Position numbers and translations under genes: made by a program. The notes beneath the pieces are model-generated. The model searched no databases and was not told the DNA's origin. It saw only the letters and a program-made list of their open reading frames with translations. From NCBI GenBank assembly GCA_018385415.1, contig JAHAZA010000038.1:1-58526 (forward strand): 58,526 bases of DNA. Direction: 5' to 3'. Origin of the DNA: Treponema sp. (GTDB taxonomy: Bacteria; Spirochaetota; Spirochaetia; Treponematales; Treponemataceae). Shown here one piece after another: positions 25,303 through 34,639 of the stretch. Positions within the stretch are counted from its first letter, which is position 1, and every line of letters starts with the position of its first letter.

Positions 25303-26509
25303 AACTAGAATTGCAGATAAAATTGCTAAACTTTCAGATTCACAGTTGCAGACTCTATTTGAAGCATTAACTTCCGATAACATGATGTTAAGTTCAATTA
25401 TTGAATCTTTGACATCCGGAGTTATGATTGTGGATAATGACTGGATTCCGATTTTATCTAACAAAGCAGTTGAGCGTTACGTTCCTTTAACTATGCATTT
25501 ATCAGATGGTAAGGCAGAAGGAATTAAGATTTTCAAATTAGTCAAAGATAAAGATATTTCCATTTTCTTTAAAAATTGCTGTGATTTTAATAAAACTAAT
25601 ATTTCAGAAGAGTTCACTGTTTCAACCAGCAGTGGAACCGTACGATTTATTACGGTTACTGTCAGCCCGCTAATTACAAATGATCAATTTAATGGAAATA
25701 TCATTGTTGTTCGTGATATTACAGAAAAACGTAATCAGGAAATTCTGCTGCATCGAATGGAAAGTCTTGCAAGTCTGACAAATCTTGCTGCAAGCGTTGC
25801 TCATGAAATTAAAAATCCATTGGGAGCTATAAGTATTCATATTCAACTTTTGCAGAAGGCAATTGCAAAAGCAAGAGATAATGAAGATAAGCTTCCTGAT
25901 AAAAAATTTGTAGAAAATTATATTGATGTAGTTAATGAAGAAATCGCCAATCTTAACAAAATTGTTGTTGACTTTCTTTTTGCTGTTCGGCCAGTTAGTG
26001 CAAATCTTGAACTTCTTCATCCTAATGCAATTGTTGAAAAGCTTATTGATTTTCTTAAGCCAGAATATGAGAAAGAAAATGTTAAGTTAAATGTAGCATT
26101 GTGTCCTGAAGATACAAAACTACTACTGGATGAAAAGTTGTTCAGAGAAGTTATTGTAAATTTGTCACAGAATGCAATTCATGCAGTTAATGAAAAGAAT
26201 AATTCTGAGCATGATAAAATTATAGTAATTACCAGTGTTATTCGTGATGACAAATATGTTCTTTCGATAACAGATAACGGTTGTGGAATTCCTGAAGACA
26301 AGCTTAATAAAATCTTTGAGCCATATTATACAACTAAAGCAACGGGAACAGGTCTTGGTCTCACAACTGTTTATAAAATTGTAAAAGAATTTAGTGGTGA
26401 TATATCTGTTAAATCTATTGCAGGTGAGGGAACTTCATTTATTATTTCAATTCCTATTCCTCAATTGAATAAAAAACTTCTGGCTTACAATGAGTCTGAT
26501 AATACATAA
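25289..26509 (+). CDS. atoS: PAS-domain sensor histidine kinase, AtoS-like
   Basis: This 406-residue kinase has no membrane segment, so it should sense a cytoplasmic signal. A PAS domain occupies about residues 35-145. The dimerisation/phosphoacceptor motif is ASVAHEIKNPLGA with His172. The ATPase domain has the N-box (VNLSQNAIHAV), G1 (DNGCGIPE), F-box and G2 (TKATGTGLGLTTVYKIV). The ATG lies inside the end of holB. The cognate regulator gene follows 10 nt downstream. The trigger is unknown; the Ato name follows treponemal annotation and does not imply acetoacetate sensing. Confidence 0.88.
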   Translation: MTNFKTRIADKIAKLSDSQLQTLFEALTSDNMMLSSIIESLTSGVMIVDNDWIPILSNKAVERYVPLTMHLSDGKAEGIKIFKLVKDKDISIFFKNCCDFNKTNISEEFTVSTSSGTVRFITVTVSPLITNDQFNGNIIVVRDITEKRNQEILLHRMESLASLTNLAASVAHEIKNPLGAISIHIQLLQKAIAKARDNEDKLPDKKFVENYIDVVNEEIANLNKIVVDFLFAVRPVSANLELLHPNAIVEKLIDFLKPEYEKENVKLNVALCPEDTKLLLDEKLFREVIVNLSQNAIHAVNEKNNSEHDKIIVITSVIRDDKYVLSITDNGCGIPEDKLNKIFEPYYTTKATGTGLGLTTVYKIVKEFSGDISVKSIAGEGTSFIISIPIPQLNKKLLAYNESDNT

Positions 26510-26519
26510 AGGTTAAAAA

Positions 26520-27881
26520 ATGAAATTTACACTTTTAATAATTGATGACGAAAAAAATATCCGTGAAGGTCTAGGTGCTAACTTTGAGATGGAAGGATAC
26601 AATGTCAAACTTGCTGAAAATGGTCAGCAGGGACTTGAATTTATTTCAAAGGGTGATATTGATTTAGTAATCACAGACTTAAGAATGCCAGGCATTTCTG
26701 GTGAAGAAGTTTTACGTAAAGTTACAACAGAAACACCAGGTATTCCTGTAATTGTATTGACAGGACACGGAAGTATTGACTCTGCAGTTGATGCAATGCG
26801 TAATGGTGCCTATGACTTTTTGACAAAACCTTTGAATCTTGATCAGCTTACAATGATTGTAAAACGAGCACTTCAAGCCCGTGAACTTTCACTTCAACAT
26901 AAACAGTTAGAGAAAGAAGTTGAAAAAGATATGGCTTTTGACAAGATGATTGGAAAAAGCGCCGAAATGCAGAAGGTTTTTGAAATGATTAAAAAAGTTG
27001 CTTCATCAAAAGCTTCTGTATTAATTACCGGAGAAAGTGGTGTAGGTAAAGAAGTCGTAGCTGATGCTATTCACAAGCTTTCACCTCGCAAGGATCATCA
27101 ATGTATTAAGGTTCATTGTGCAGCTTTAAGTGAAACCCTTCTTGAAAGTGAACTTTTTGGTCATGAAAAAGGAGCATTTACAGGTGCAGACAATCTTGTA
27201 AAGGGACGTTTTGAACTTGCTCATGAAAGTTCAATTTTTCTTGACGAAATCGGTGAAATTAATCCAAGTGTTCAGATAAAAATACTTCGTGTTCTTCAGG
27301 AAAAAGCATTCGAACGTGTTGGTGGTCAGGAAACTATAAATGTTGATGTAAGAATTATTGCAGCCACAAACCGTGTACTTGAAGAAGAAGTCAAAAAGGG
27401 AACATTCCGTGAAGACTTGTATTATCGATTAAATGTAATTCATATTCATGTACCACCACTTCGTGAACGTAAAGATGATATTCCGCTTCTTGTTGCAAGC
27501 TTTCTTGAAGAATTTGCCGTTGAGAATGGAAAGAATATTAAGGGAATAGATTCTCAGGCCAAATCTGCTATTTATAATTACAATTGGCCGGGAAACATTC
27601 GTGAACTTAGAAACTGTATAGAAAGTGCTGTTGTAATGTGCAGCGGAGAAGAAATAAAACTTGAAGATTTACCACCAACTGTAAGTAAATCTGCAGGCGA
27701 TCAGTCTATAAATATTCCTGCAAATGCAACTCTTGATGAGGCCGAAAAAATCATCATTCTCCAGACTCTTGCAGCTAACAAGAATAATAAATCAAAAACC
27801 GCCGATCTTCTTGGAATTGGAAGAAAAACACTTCACCGAAAGCTTGAAGAATACGGAATTAATTCTGATGATTCAGAATAA
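26520..27881 (+). CDS. atoC: Sigma-54-dependent response regulator, AtoC-like
   Basis: This NtrC-family activator is phosphorylated by the adjacent kinase. The 453-residue protein has a receiver domain (about 1-120, phosphoacceptor Asp53 in LVITDLRMPG) and an AAA+ domain (about 145-380) with Walker A GESGVGKE at 171-178. The sigma-54-contacting loop GAFTGA lies at 218-223. A C-terminal Fis-type HTH (KSKTADLLGIGRKTLHRKLE) ends it. The intact GAFTGA loop implies that this organism uses sigma-54. I found no convincing sigma-54 promoter in the window, so its targets are elsewhere. Confidence 0.94.
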   Translation: MKFTLLIIDDEKNIREGLGANFEMEGYNVKLAENGQQGLEFISKGDIDLVITDLRMPGISGEEVLRKVTTETPGIPVIVLTGHGSIDSAVDAMRNGAYDFLTKPLNLDQLTMIVKRALQARELSLQHKQLEKEVEKDMAFDKMIGKSAEMQKVFEMIKKVASSKASVLITGESGVGKEVVADAIHKLSPRKDHQCIKVHCAALSETLLESELFGHEKGAFTGADNLVKGRFELAHESSIFLDEIGEINPSVQIKILRVLQEKAFERVGGQETINVDVRIIAATNRVLEEEVKKGTFREDLYYRLNVIHIHVPPLRERKDDIPLLVASFLEEFAVENGKNIKGIDSQAKSAIYNYNWPGNIRELRNCIESAVVMCSGEEIKLEDLPPTVSKSAGDQSINIPANATLDEAEKIIILQTLAANKNNKSKTADLLGIGRKTLHRKLEEYGINSDDSE

Positions 27882-27884
27882 ACA

Positions 27885-27922
27885 AAAAGGCCCATGCTTT
27901 TTACAGCACTGGGCCTTTTCTA
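27885..27922. terminator. Bidirectional terminator between atoC and glgC
   Basis: AAAAGGCCCA (27885-27894) pairs with TGGGCCTTTT (27910-27919), with an inner TGCT/AGCA stem, between converging genes. Confidence 0.85.
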
Positions 27923-27959
27923 TTAAAAACACTCTCCAGAATGGAAGTGCTTCTGAATA

Positions 27960-29252
27960 CTAGATAATTGTTCCCGAAGGAATTACTACGTTCTTGCGGA
28001 TTACGATAATTCCGTCTGCAACATAGAAGTTACCATAGTCACCGTTTTCGTATTTTTTACCGCTTACGTTGATAGAACAGTTGTCACCGATGCGGGCATT
28101 CTTATCGATAATTGTTTTTGCGATATGGCAATGTTTACCGATACCCATGTTTGGAGTTCCTGTTTCTTTATTCTTAGCTTTTTCTTCATCTGATTCATAG
28201 AAGTCAGCACCCATTGTGATAACACCGTCAAGAACTGTTCCTGATTCAATGATAGAACGTATACCGATTACAGAATGACTGATCATAGAATCTGTAATTA
28301 CACATCCTTCACTGGCAATACAAGCTGTAAGATCAGCGTGGTTCATTTTACAAGGTGGAAGGTTAGTCATCTGTGTAAAGATTGGTTCTCTTTCATCGTA
28401 GAAGTTGAACTGAGGTTTTACATTTGTTAAATCAAGTGTTGCATCATAGAAGCTTCTGATTGTTCCGATATCTTCCCAGTAACCATCGAAAATGTAAGAA
28501 TTGATTTTTTTAGTCTTGATGGCCATTGGAATAATTTCTTTACCAAAGTCCTGTTTGTCGTTGTTAAGAATTTCTTCCATTGTGTCTGCATTGAAAATGT
28601 AGATACCCATTGACGCAAGATATTCTTTTTCTTTTGGAAGCATTGGGTCACGAGATGCTTCAGGAATTTTCCAGTCATCAATGTTAAGATCTGGTGCTGG
28701 TTTTTCCATGAATTCTGTGATTTTGTGTTCATCGTCAATTTTCATGATGCCGAAGCCTGATGCATCTCTTCTGTTTACTGCGATTGTTGCAATAGAAACA
28801 TCTGCACCACTTTTAATATGCTGATCCATGAAATCGTTCAAGTCCATGCGGTAAAGCTGATCACCTGAAAGGATGATGTAATGAGTAGGCTTCTGAGTTT
28901 TGAAGTGAATGAAGTTCTTACGAACAGCATCTGCAGTTCCTTCATACCAACCAGAGTGTTCAAGAGTCTGTTCTGCAGCAAGAATTTCTACGAAACCGTT
29001 AGAGAAGCGGTCAAAGTTGTAGGAATTAGAAATGTGAAGATGCAATGAAGCAGAGTTGAACTGTGTTAAAAGATAAATCTTTTTAAAACCTGAGTTGATA
29101 CAGTTTGAAATAGGAATATCGACGATGCGATATTTTCCTCCAAATGAAACAGCTGGTTTTGAGCGTTCTTTTGTTAATGGGTAAAGACGAGTTCCTTTAC
29201 CACCACCTAAAATGATGCTGATGACACGAGATTTATCAATTTCTTTAGACAT
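27960..29252 (-). CDS. glgC: Glucose-1-phosphate adenylyltransferase
   Basis: GlgC makes ADP-glucose from ATP and glucose-1-phosphate for glycogen synthesis. The 430-residue protein has the nucleotidyltransferase signature ILGGGKGTRLYPLTKERSKP, FGGKYRIVDIPISNCINSG, HYIILSGDQLYRMD, and a C-terminal left-handed beta-helix (ITDSMISHSVIGIRSIIES). A glycine-rich SD (GGAGGGTT on the coding strand) precedes the ATG. The gene is monocistronic here. Glycogen genes glgA and glgB are not in the window. Confidence 0.95.
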   Translation of the reverse strand: MSKEIDKSRVISIILGGGKGTRLYPLTKERSKPAVSFGGKYRIVDIPISNCINSGFKKIYLLTQFNSASLHLHISNSYNFDRFSNGFVEILAAEQTLEHSGWYEGTADAVRKNFIHFKTQKPTHYIILSGDQLYRMDLNDFMDQHIKSGADVSIATIAVNRRDASGFGIMKIDDEHKITEFMEKPAPDLNIDDWKIPEASRDPMLPKEKEYLASMGIYIFNADTMEEILNNDKQDFGKEIIPMAIKTKKINSYIFDGYWEDIGTIRSFYDATLDLTNVKPQFNFYDEREPIFTQMTNLPPCKMNHADLTACIASEGCVITDSMISHSVIGIRSIIESGTVLDGVITMGADFYESDEEKAKNKETGTPNMGIGKHCHIAKTIIDKNARIGDNCSINVSGKKYENGDYGNFYVADGIIVIRKNVVIPSGTII

Positions 29253-29465
29253 ATATTAACCCTCCAAGGTTATGTTAATTCAAGTTTATACTTTTTTTAG
29301 ATAATTTATTATAAAACCCAAATTTCAAATTTGCAACTTTTTTATTACCTAAATAGAAAAAAATGAACAAATTTTACATTTTGAAAACTTTGATATTTGT
29401 TACGTTATCTTGATTATACTCAAAAAATAGTGTTTATTTATGCTGCATAGTGCAAGGAATTTTTT

Positions 29466-30227
29466 ATGAAAATTAATTTTAGTTTTAAACAGTTTTGTCC
29501 TCAAAAATGGCAGGTAAAACTTCCATTTATGCTGGCTGCAGTGTTATTGATGGGTATTACTCTTTCAGTACTTATTGAGATTGGCTGGGGAACAGATCCT
29601 GCAACTTTTATGAATTATCATGTGGCGGCTTTGCTGGGAACAGATAATATTGGTCTTATCCAAATTATGGATTATGGAGTACTTCTTATTTTTGTAATTT
29701 TATTCGGTGCACAGCATATTGGCTTTGGGTCAATTGCAAATATGTGTTTTATAGGATTTGTTTCTGATTTTTCACGTTGGGTCTGGAAGTTGATCGGCTT
29801 CCATCAGTATCTTCAGAATGCCTCAATGGGACCAAAAATTCCAATTTTTGCTGCTGCTTTACTTCTTTTTGTAATTGCAGCTTCTATCTACATGAATTCT
29901 TGCCTGGGAATTGCTCCTTACGATGCTATTCCTAAAATCATAAGTGACGCTTCTCCAAAATTCCCATTCTTTATAATCCGCATTATTTTCGACTATTCTG
30001 CAATCGCCATTGGTCTTTTAGCCGCATATCTTGCCCGTAATAATATTACTGATCCTGTTGCTTCTTTTGCCGGAATTGGCCTTAAAACCAACATTTTTGG
30101 TTCTGCATGTATGAGTCTTCTTCTTGGACCACTTATTTCTGTAGTAGGAAAAGTGATGAAAATGGCAATTCCTGTGTTCCAGGATGCTGACAATGAAGAA
30201 AAAAAGGTAGAAAAAAACGCTGAATAA
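29466..30227 (+). CDS. YczE/YitT-type integral membrane protein
   Basis: This 253-residue protein has five to six predicted membrane segments (about 18-38, 65-82, 88-104, 125-142, 170-186 and 205-225). It resembles the YczE/YyaS/YitT group, with the polar GWGTDPATF after the first helix and SCLGIAPYDAIPKII after the fourth; such G-x-x-P-(F/Y)-D loops are typical of that family. No transport substrate is known. AAGGA lies about 9 nt upstream of the ATG. The C-terminal tail is Glu/Lys-rich and cytoplasmic. It lies upstream of the flagellar rod genes but separated from them by their own promoter. Confidence 0.75.
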   Translation: MKINFSFKQFCPQKWQVKLPFMLAAVLLMGITLSVLIEIGWGTDPATFMNYHVAALLGTDNIGLIQIMDYGVLLIFVILFGAQHIGFGSIANMCFIGFVSDFSRWVWKLIGFHQYLQNASMGPKIPIFAAALLLFVIAASIYMNSCLGIAPYDAIPKIISDASPKFPFFIIRIIFDYSAIAIGLLAAYLARNNITDPVASFAGIGLKTNIFGSACMSLLLGPLISVVGKVMKMAIPVFQDADNEEKKVEKNAE

Positions 30228-30282
30228 GGTGGAAATTCCCTTTTAAAGCATCTGAAATAGTACTTGAAACATATAAAAATCC

Positions 30283-30309
30283 TAAACTCAATTTTTTAAA
30301 AACCGATAA
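30283..30309 (+). promoter_or_regulatory. Sigma-28 (FliA) promoter of flgF-flgG-flgJ
   Basis: TAAA (30283-30286), 15 bp, then ACCGATAA (30302-30309) match the FliA consensus TAAA-N15-GCCGATAA in all but one base. Transcription should begin near 30316, about 27 nt before the flgF ATG. This places the rod operon under flagellar sigma-factor control. Confidence 0.8.
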
Positions 30310-30342
30310 TTAGAGTAACAATTTCTAATACGAGGGTAAAAA

Positions 30343-31140
30343 ATGATCAGAGGATGGTACACAGGTGCAAGTGGAATGAACGCCCAGCAGTACAGACTGG
30401 ACACAATTTCCAACAATCTTGCAAACGTTGATACTGCTGGTTTCAAAAAGGATGTAACAGTAACCAAAAGTTTCAGCGAACTGCTTCTTCGCCGTAAAGA
30501 TTTTGACGGCGTTTATGAAAATCCGTTTGGTTCAGCTGATGCTGCACCAATTATTGGCAAACTTGGCGTTGGTGTAGAAACTAACGAAAACTTTACAGAT
30601 TTTTCAGAAGGCTCACTTAGACTCACAAACACTTCTACAGATTTGGCACTTCATGGAAAAGGCTTCTTTGCAATTCAGACTCCTGACGGAGAACGTTACA
30701 CAAGAAACGGAAACTTTATGATTGGTAAAGAAGGAATTCTTGAAACTAAAGATGGTTATCCAGTTCTTGGTGAAAACGGAATTATTCGACTTGAAGATGA
30801 CAAATTCAAAGTAAACGAAGATGGAATCATCGTTACAAAAGACAATGAAGTAGTAGACCGCTTTAAAGTAGTCCGCTTTGATAATGAAAGATATCTTAAA
30901 AAACAGGGCAACAGTTTCTGGTATGAAACTGAAACTTCTGGCCCTGCTCATATAGCAGAAGGCTTTGAACGTCCTCAGTTTATTCAGAACTACATGGAAA
31001 CATCAAATGTAAATGTAGTAAACGAAATGGTTCGTATGATCGAAGTAAACCGTGCATACGAAGCTAACCAGAAAACAATTCAGTCTCAAGATTCGATGAT
31101 GAATACATTGTGGAACCGCGTAGCTGCAGTTCACCGCTAA
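30343..31140 (+). CDS. flgF: Flagellar basal-body rod protein FlgF
   Basis: FlgF is a proximal rod subunit. The 265-residue protein has the N-terminal rod signature (GASGMNAQQYRLDTISNNLA then NVDTAGFKKD), the central DLALHGKGFFAI and the C-terminal MIEVNRAYEANQKTIQSQDS. Spirochaetes encode FlgF (also called FlhO) directly before FlgG, which separates the two paralogues here. Spacing to flgG is 17 nt with GGAG in between. GAGGG precedes the ATG by about 7 nt. Confidence 0.92.
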   Translation: MIRGWYTGASGMNAQQYRLDTISNNLANVDTAGFKKDVTVTKSFSELLLRRKDFDGVYENPFGSADAAPIIGKLGVGVETNENFTDFSEGSLRLTNTSTDLALHGKGFFAIQTPDGERYTRNGNFMIGKEGILETKDGYPVLGENGIIRLEDDKFKVNEDGIIVTKDNEVVDRFKVVRFDNERYLKKQGNSFWYETETSGPAHIAEGFERPQFIQNYMETSNVNVVNEMVRMIEVNRAYEANQKTIQSQDSMMNTLWNRVAAVHR

Positions 31141-31157
31141 TTTAGGAGTAAGTTGAA

Positions 31158-31952
31158 ATGGTAAGAAGTTTATGGACAGCCGCAACAGGCATGAACGGAC
31201 AGCAGTCAAATATTGATGCAATTTCAAACAACCTTTCTAATGTTAATACAACAGGTTTTAAACAGCAGCGTGTTGAATTTGAAGATCTTATTTATCAGAA
31301 CTTAAAACTTGCAGGAACTCCTGCAACTGAAGATACTGTTAATCCTGTAGGAATCCAGCAGGGAGCCGGTGTTAAAGTAGCTGCAACTCAGCGTATTTTT
31401 ACACAGGGTTCTTTGCAGAATACAGGCGTTGACACAGATGTGGCAATTGTTGGCGAAGGTTTTATCCGTGTTCAGCAGTATGACGGAAGCTACGCATATA
31501 CTCGTGATGGTGCTCTTAAAGTTGATATGACAGGACAGCTTGTTACATCTGAAGGTCTTCGTGTAATGCCAGAAATTATCCTTCCTGAAGGATTCGATAT
31601 TCATACATTAACAATTACAGATCATGGTCGTGTAACTGTACAAGTTGCAGGTGAAGATCTTCCTGTTGATGTTGGTCAGCTTGATCTTTACAGATTTCCT
31701 AACCAGGTTGGTCTTGAAGCAGTTGGAGACAGCTTGTTCAAAGTTACTAATGCTTCTGGTGAAGCAATTGCAAGTCGTCCTGGTGTAGATGGAATGGGAA
31801 TAATCAAGCACAAATTCCTTGAAATGTCTAATGTTTCAGTAGTAAATGAAATGGTTCAGATGATCGTTGCTCAGCGAGCATACGAGTTTAACTCAAAGGC
31901 AATCCAGACTTCGGATGCTATGCTTAACGTTGCTGCAAATCTTAAACGCTAA
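31158..31952 (+). CDS. flgG: Flagellar distal rod protein FlgG
   Basis: FlgG forms the distal rod. The 264-residue protein has VRSLWTAATGMNGQQSNIDA and ISNNLSNVNTTGFKQQRVEF at the N-terminus, TDVAIVGEGFIRV in the middle and MIVAQRAYEFNSKAIQTSDA at the C-terminus, all close to the bacterial FlgG consensus. It lies between flgF and the rod-binding protein gene, with tight spacing, and should share the sigma-28 transcript. Confidence 0.95.
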   Translation: MVRSLWTAATGMNGQQSNIDAISNNLSNVNTTGFKQQRVEFEDLIYQNLKLAGTPATEDTVNPVGIQQGAGVKVAATQRIFTQGSLQNTGVDTDVAIVGEGFIRVQQYDGSYAYTRDGALKVDMTGQLVTSEGLRVMPEIILPEGFDIHTLTITDHGRVTVQVAGEDLPVDVGQLDLYRFPNQVGLEAVGDSLFKVTNASGEAIASRPGVDGMGIIKHKFLEMSNVSVVNEMVQMIVAQRAYEFNSKAIQTSDAMLNVAANLKR

Positions 31953-31966
31953 TAAAGGATAATTAA

Positions 31967-32482
31967 ATGACTGGAATTACAGGTCTTGGAAATCTTACAC
32001 AAACAAATACAATGATGAATCATACAATGCAGGTTGAAGAAACAAACCGCTTTAATGCCCTCGTAAAAGCAGCGAAGTCTTCTTCATCTGCAGATACAAA
32101 TGGAACTGTTTCAAGTGAACAGATTTCGATTCGTGATACACGTTTGAATGGTGAGTTTACTTCAGACTATTCAGGTACATTCAAAAGTGAAGCTGATAAA
32201 ACAGCAAAAGCTTCTGGATTTGCCGCAAATTCAGTAAGATCACAGGGAAAGACAATCGATAAGACTTCGAAGCTTTACGAAAAGTCTCTTGAACTTGAAT
32301 CATTCTTTGTAAAAATGATGGTTGATTCAATGCGTAAAACTGTAACTAAAGCTAATCAGAGCGAAAACAGTTTTGCACAGAAAATGTACGAAGACATGCT
32401 TTATGATGAGTACACAACAGCATTAACAAAGAATTCTGGATTTGGTATTGCAGATTCTATTTACCTTGAATTAAGCAGATAA
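31967..32482 (+). CDS. flgJ: FlgJ-type rod-binding protein
   Basis: This 171-residue protein ends in a rod-binding (FlgJ N-terminal) domain at about residues 100-171 (KSLELESFFVKMMVDSMRKT then MYEDMLYDEYTTALTKNSG). It lacks the peptidoglycan hydrolase domain found in enterobacterial FlgJ, as is usual in spirochaetes. The first 95 residues are polar and variable. AAGGA precedes the ATG by 8 nt. It closes the flgF-flgG-flgJ operon; no clear terminator separates it from the convergent gene. Confidence 0.88.
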   Translation: MTGITGLGNLTQTNTMMNHTMQVEETNRFNALVKAAKSSSSADTNGTVSSEQISIRDTRLNGEFTSDYSGTFKSEADKTAKASGFAANSVRSQGKTIDKTSKLYEKSLELESFFVKMMVDSMRKTVTKANQSENSFAQKMYEDMLYDEYTTALTKNSGFGIADSIYLELSR

Positions 32483-32495
32483 AATATAAAAAAAA

Positions 32496-32939
32496 TTAAT
32501 CCTTCCTCCAGAGGACATAACGAACTCTGCCTTCATCAACAGCCTGCTTTATAGCACGTTCACGAGTTGAAAGGGCAGAGTTTCCTGTTTTTACCTCAAT
32601 GAATAATACTTCATCAACATGACATTTTTCTCCATTGTCACAACTTTCTTCCAGACCCTTGAATGCAATAAAGTCAACAGGTTTTCCAATAAATTTGACT
32701 TCATCATAACGGGCAGGAAAATCAGGAAAGAGAGGAGCAAGCTGTTCTGTTACCTGGCCACCGATTACTGCCCTTGATCTTTTTACGGCATCGTTTCGCT
32801 CTGTCTGAATTTTTTTAGTTATCTTTGCTTTTTCCAGTAATGAGCCGATTATTTTCCCAAGAATGAAAAATATAATTGCGGATGCAAAAAATATTAAAAT
32901 CTGTTGAGTTTTTGATAATGCACTAATGAAATCGAACAT
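32496..32939 (-). CDS. Membrane-anchored Holliday-junction-resolvase-related endonuclease-like protein
   Basis: This 147-residue protein has one N-terminal membrane segment (ILIFFASAIIFFILGKIIGS) and a C-terminal restriction-endonuclease-like fold with DFIAFKG and EVLFIEVKTGNSALSTRER, the D...ExK pattern of PD-(D/E)XK nucleases. It resembles the family annotated as 'Holliday junction resolvase related' (Endonuc_Holl). The ATG at 32939 was chosen over 32954: on the coding strand TTGATT, 17 nt, TTAAAT and then 6 nt lead to it with no SD, fitting a leaderless start. Function is unproven. It overlaps no neighbour and converges on flgJ. Confidence 0.72.
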   Translation of the reverse strand: MFDFISALSKTQQILIFFASAIIFFILGKIIGSLLEKAKITKKIQTERNDAVKRSRAVIGGQVTEQLAPLFPDFPARYDEVKFIGKPVDFIAFKGLEESCDNGEKCHVDEVLFIEVKTGNSALSTRERAIKQAVDEGRVRYVLWRKD

Positions 32940-33046
32940 GATAAAATTTAACATGCTATGTTATTTAAAATCAAGATTTATCTACACAACTGTTGGAGTA
33001 AACTAAACACTGTCCATGGGGAATAGCGTAATTTTGCAAAAAAGTT

Positions 33047-33052
33047 TATACT
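33047..33052 (+). promoter_or_regulatory. -10 box close to the murC start
   Basis: TATACT lies 9 nt before the murC ATG and no SD is visible in between, so the mRNA leader would be very short or absent. The -35 region is weak. Confidence 0.45.
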
Positions 33053-33061
33053 TTAGTAACT

Positions 33062-34567
33062 ATGACTAATCAATTACCAGAAAATCTTAAAGGCGTACAC
33101 ATTCACTTTGTAGGAATCAAAGGAACTGGAATGGCAGCCCTTGTTGAAATCTTATTTCATGCAGGTGCAATCATTACAGGTAGTGACGTAAGTGAACGTT
33201 TCTACACTGATGAAATTATCGAAAAGCTCGGCCTTAAAGCTGTTGAATTTTCAGAGAATAATATTACTGAAGAAATTCAGTATGTAATATATTCATCTGC
33301 TTATAAGCTGGATAAAAATCCTGACCTTATTGCGGCAGTAAAGAAAAATATTCCATGCCTTTTATATACTCAGGCATTAGGAAATTACAGTGAACGTGCA
33401 TTCTCATGTGGAATCTGTGGTGTTCACGGTAAAACAAGTACTACTGGTCTTACAGGAACAATCCTTAAGGAACTTGACCTTCCTGTTCAAGTATTGGCTG
33501 GAAGTATTATCAATTCTTTTGGACAGACATGTACATATACATCTCCTTTAATTTCAAAACTTAATGCAGGAGATAAAAAATATTTTGTTGCCGAGACTTG
33601 TGAATATCAGAGACACTTCATGTCCTTCTGTCCTCAAAAGATTATTCTTACATCTGTTGAACCTGATCATCAGGATTATTATCCCACTTACGAAGATATC
33701 AGGCAGGCTTTCATTGATTACATCTGCAAGCTTCCAGAAGGCGGGGATGTAATTTATTGTGCTGACGACAAAGGCGCAGTTGATACAGTTACAATTGCAA
33801 AAACTCTTCGTAAAGATATTAATTACATTCCATATGGCGAAAGTGCAGAGGGGGAATATTCCCTTAAATTTGGAAAGGTTGAAAATGAAAAAAACAGTTT
33901 CTCTATCAAGCTGTTTGAAAAATCCTGTGTTCCAGAGTTTGCTCTTTCAATGCCAGGTCGCCATGAGGTTCTTGATGCTTGTGCTGCAACAGCTCTTGTA
34001 TGCCAGATGCTTCGTGATAAAGGAATTGATCCTGTAACTCAGGCAGAACGAATTGGAACAGGACTTTTAAACTTTACTGGAGGAAAACGCAGAAGTGAAA
34101 TTGTAGGACGCTTAAAAACAAAGTCAGGAAATGATGTTGTTGTAATTGACGATTATGGTCATCATCCTACTGCAGTAAAGACAACTCTTGAAGGTTTCAG
34201 GGAATTTTATAAGGGCCGTAAAATTATTGTAGATTTCATGAGCCACACATACAGCCGTACACAGGCACTTCTTAAGGAATTTGCTTCAAGCTTTGAAAGC
34301 AGCGATGAATTAATTCTTCATAAGATTTATTCTTCAGCAAGAGAAAATCCTTCAGATTTTACAATTACAGGTAAAACATTATATGAAGAGGTTTTAAAAA
34401 CTGGTAAAGACAAAGAAACTGTGCATTACTTTGAAGAAATCCTTGATGCTAAAGACTTTGTCCTTGAGGAGCTTGATAAGCCGCTTGATTCAAAATACCC
34501 AGATGGATATCTTTTTGTTACAATGGGAGCAGGAGATAACTGGAAGCTTGGAAAAGCAATCCTTTAA
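33062..34567 (+). CDS. murC: UDP-N-acetylmuramate--L-alanine ligase MurC
   Basis: MurC joins L-alanine to UDP-MurNAc in the cytoplasm. The 501-residue Mur ligase has the Rossmann start IHFVGIKGTGMAALVEILFH, the ATP loop CGICGVHGKTSTTGLTGT, EPDHQDYYPTYEDI, SMPGRHEVLDACAATA and DDYGHHPTAVKTTL. The domain order agrees with MurC. Mpl, which recycles tripeptide, is the main alternative but usually has a different N-terminal string. It is monocistronic and stands apart from murG, and ends at a terminator. Confidence 0.88.
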   Translation: MTNQLPENLKGVHIHFVGIKGTGMAALVEILFHAGAIITGSDVSERFYTDEIIEKLGLKAVEFSENNITEEIQYVIYSSAYKLDKNPDLIAAVKKNIPCLLYTQALGNYSERAFSCGICGVHGKTSTTGLTGTILKELDLPVQVLAGSIINSFGQTCTYTSPLISKLNAGDKKYFVAETCEYQRHFMSFCPQKIILTSVEPDHQDYYPTYEDIRQAFIDYICKLPEGGDVIYCADDKGAVDTVTIAKTLRKDINYIPYGESAEGEYSLKFGKVENEKNSFSIKLFEKSCVPEFALSMPGRHEVLDACAATALVCQMLRDKGIDPVTQAERIGTGLLNFTGGKRRSEIVGRLKTKSGNDVVVIDDYGHHPTAVKTTLEGFREFYKGRKIIVDFMSHTYSRTQALLKEFASSFESSDELILHKIYSSARENPSDFTITGKTLYEEVLKTGKDKETVHYFEEILDAKDFVLEELDKPLDSKYPDGYLFVTMGAGDNWKLGKAIL

Positions 34568-34607
34568 TGTAAAGAATACATAACTTTATAGAAAAAAGTC
34601 ACTTTTT

Positions 34608-34638
34608 AAGGTCACTTTATCAAAAAGTGACCTTTTTT
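34608..34638. terminator. Terminator between murC and the CNNM/CBS gene
   Basis: AAGGTCACTTT (34608-34618) pairs with AAAGTGACCTT (34624-34634) and a T-run extends to 34638. The genes converge here. Confidence 0.85.
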
Positions 34639-34639
34639 A

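Noticed and set aside
29380..29420. Possible sigma-54 or sigma-70 promoter before the YczE-like gene
   Set aside because: TTATAC/TATACT is present but no -35 sits at a normal distance, and no GG/GC pair at -24/-12 is found.
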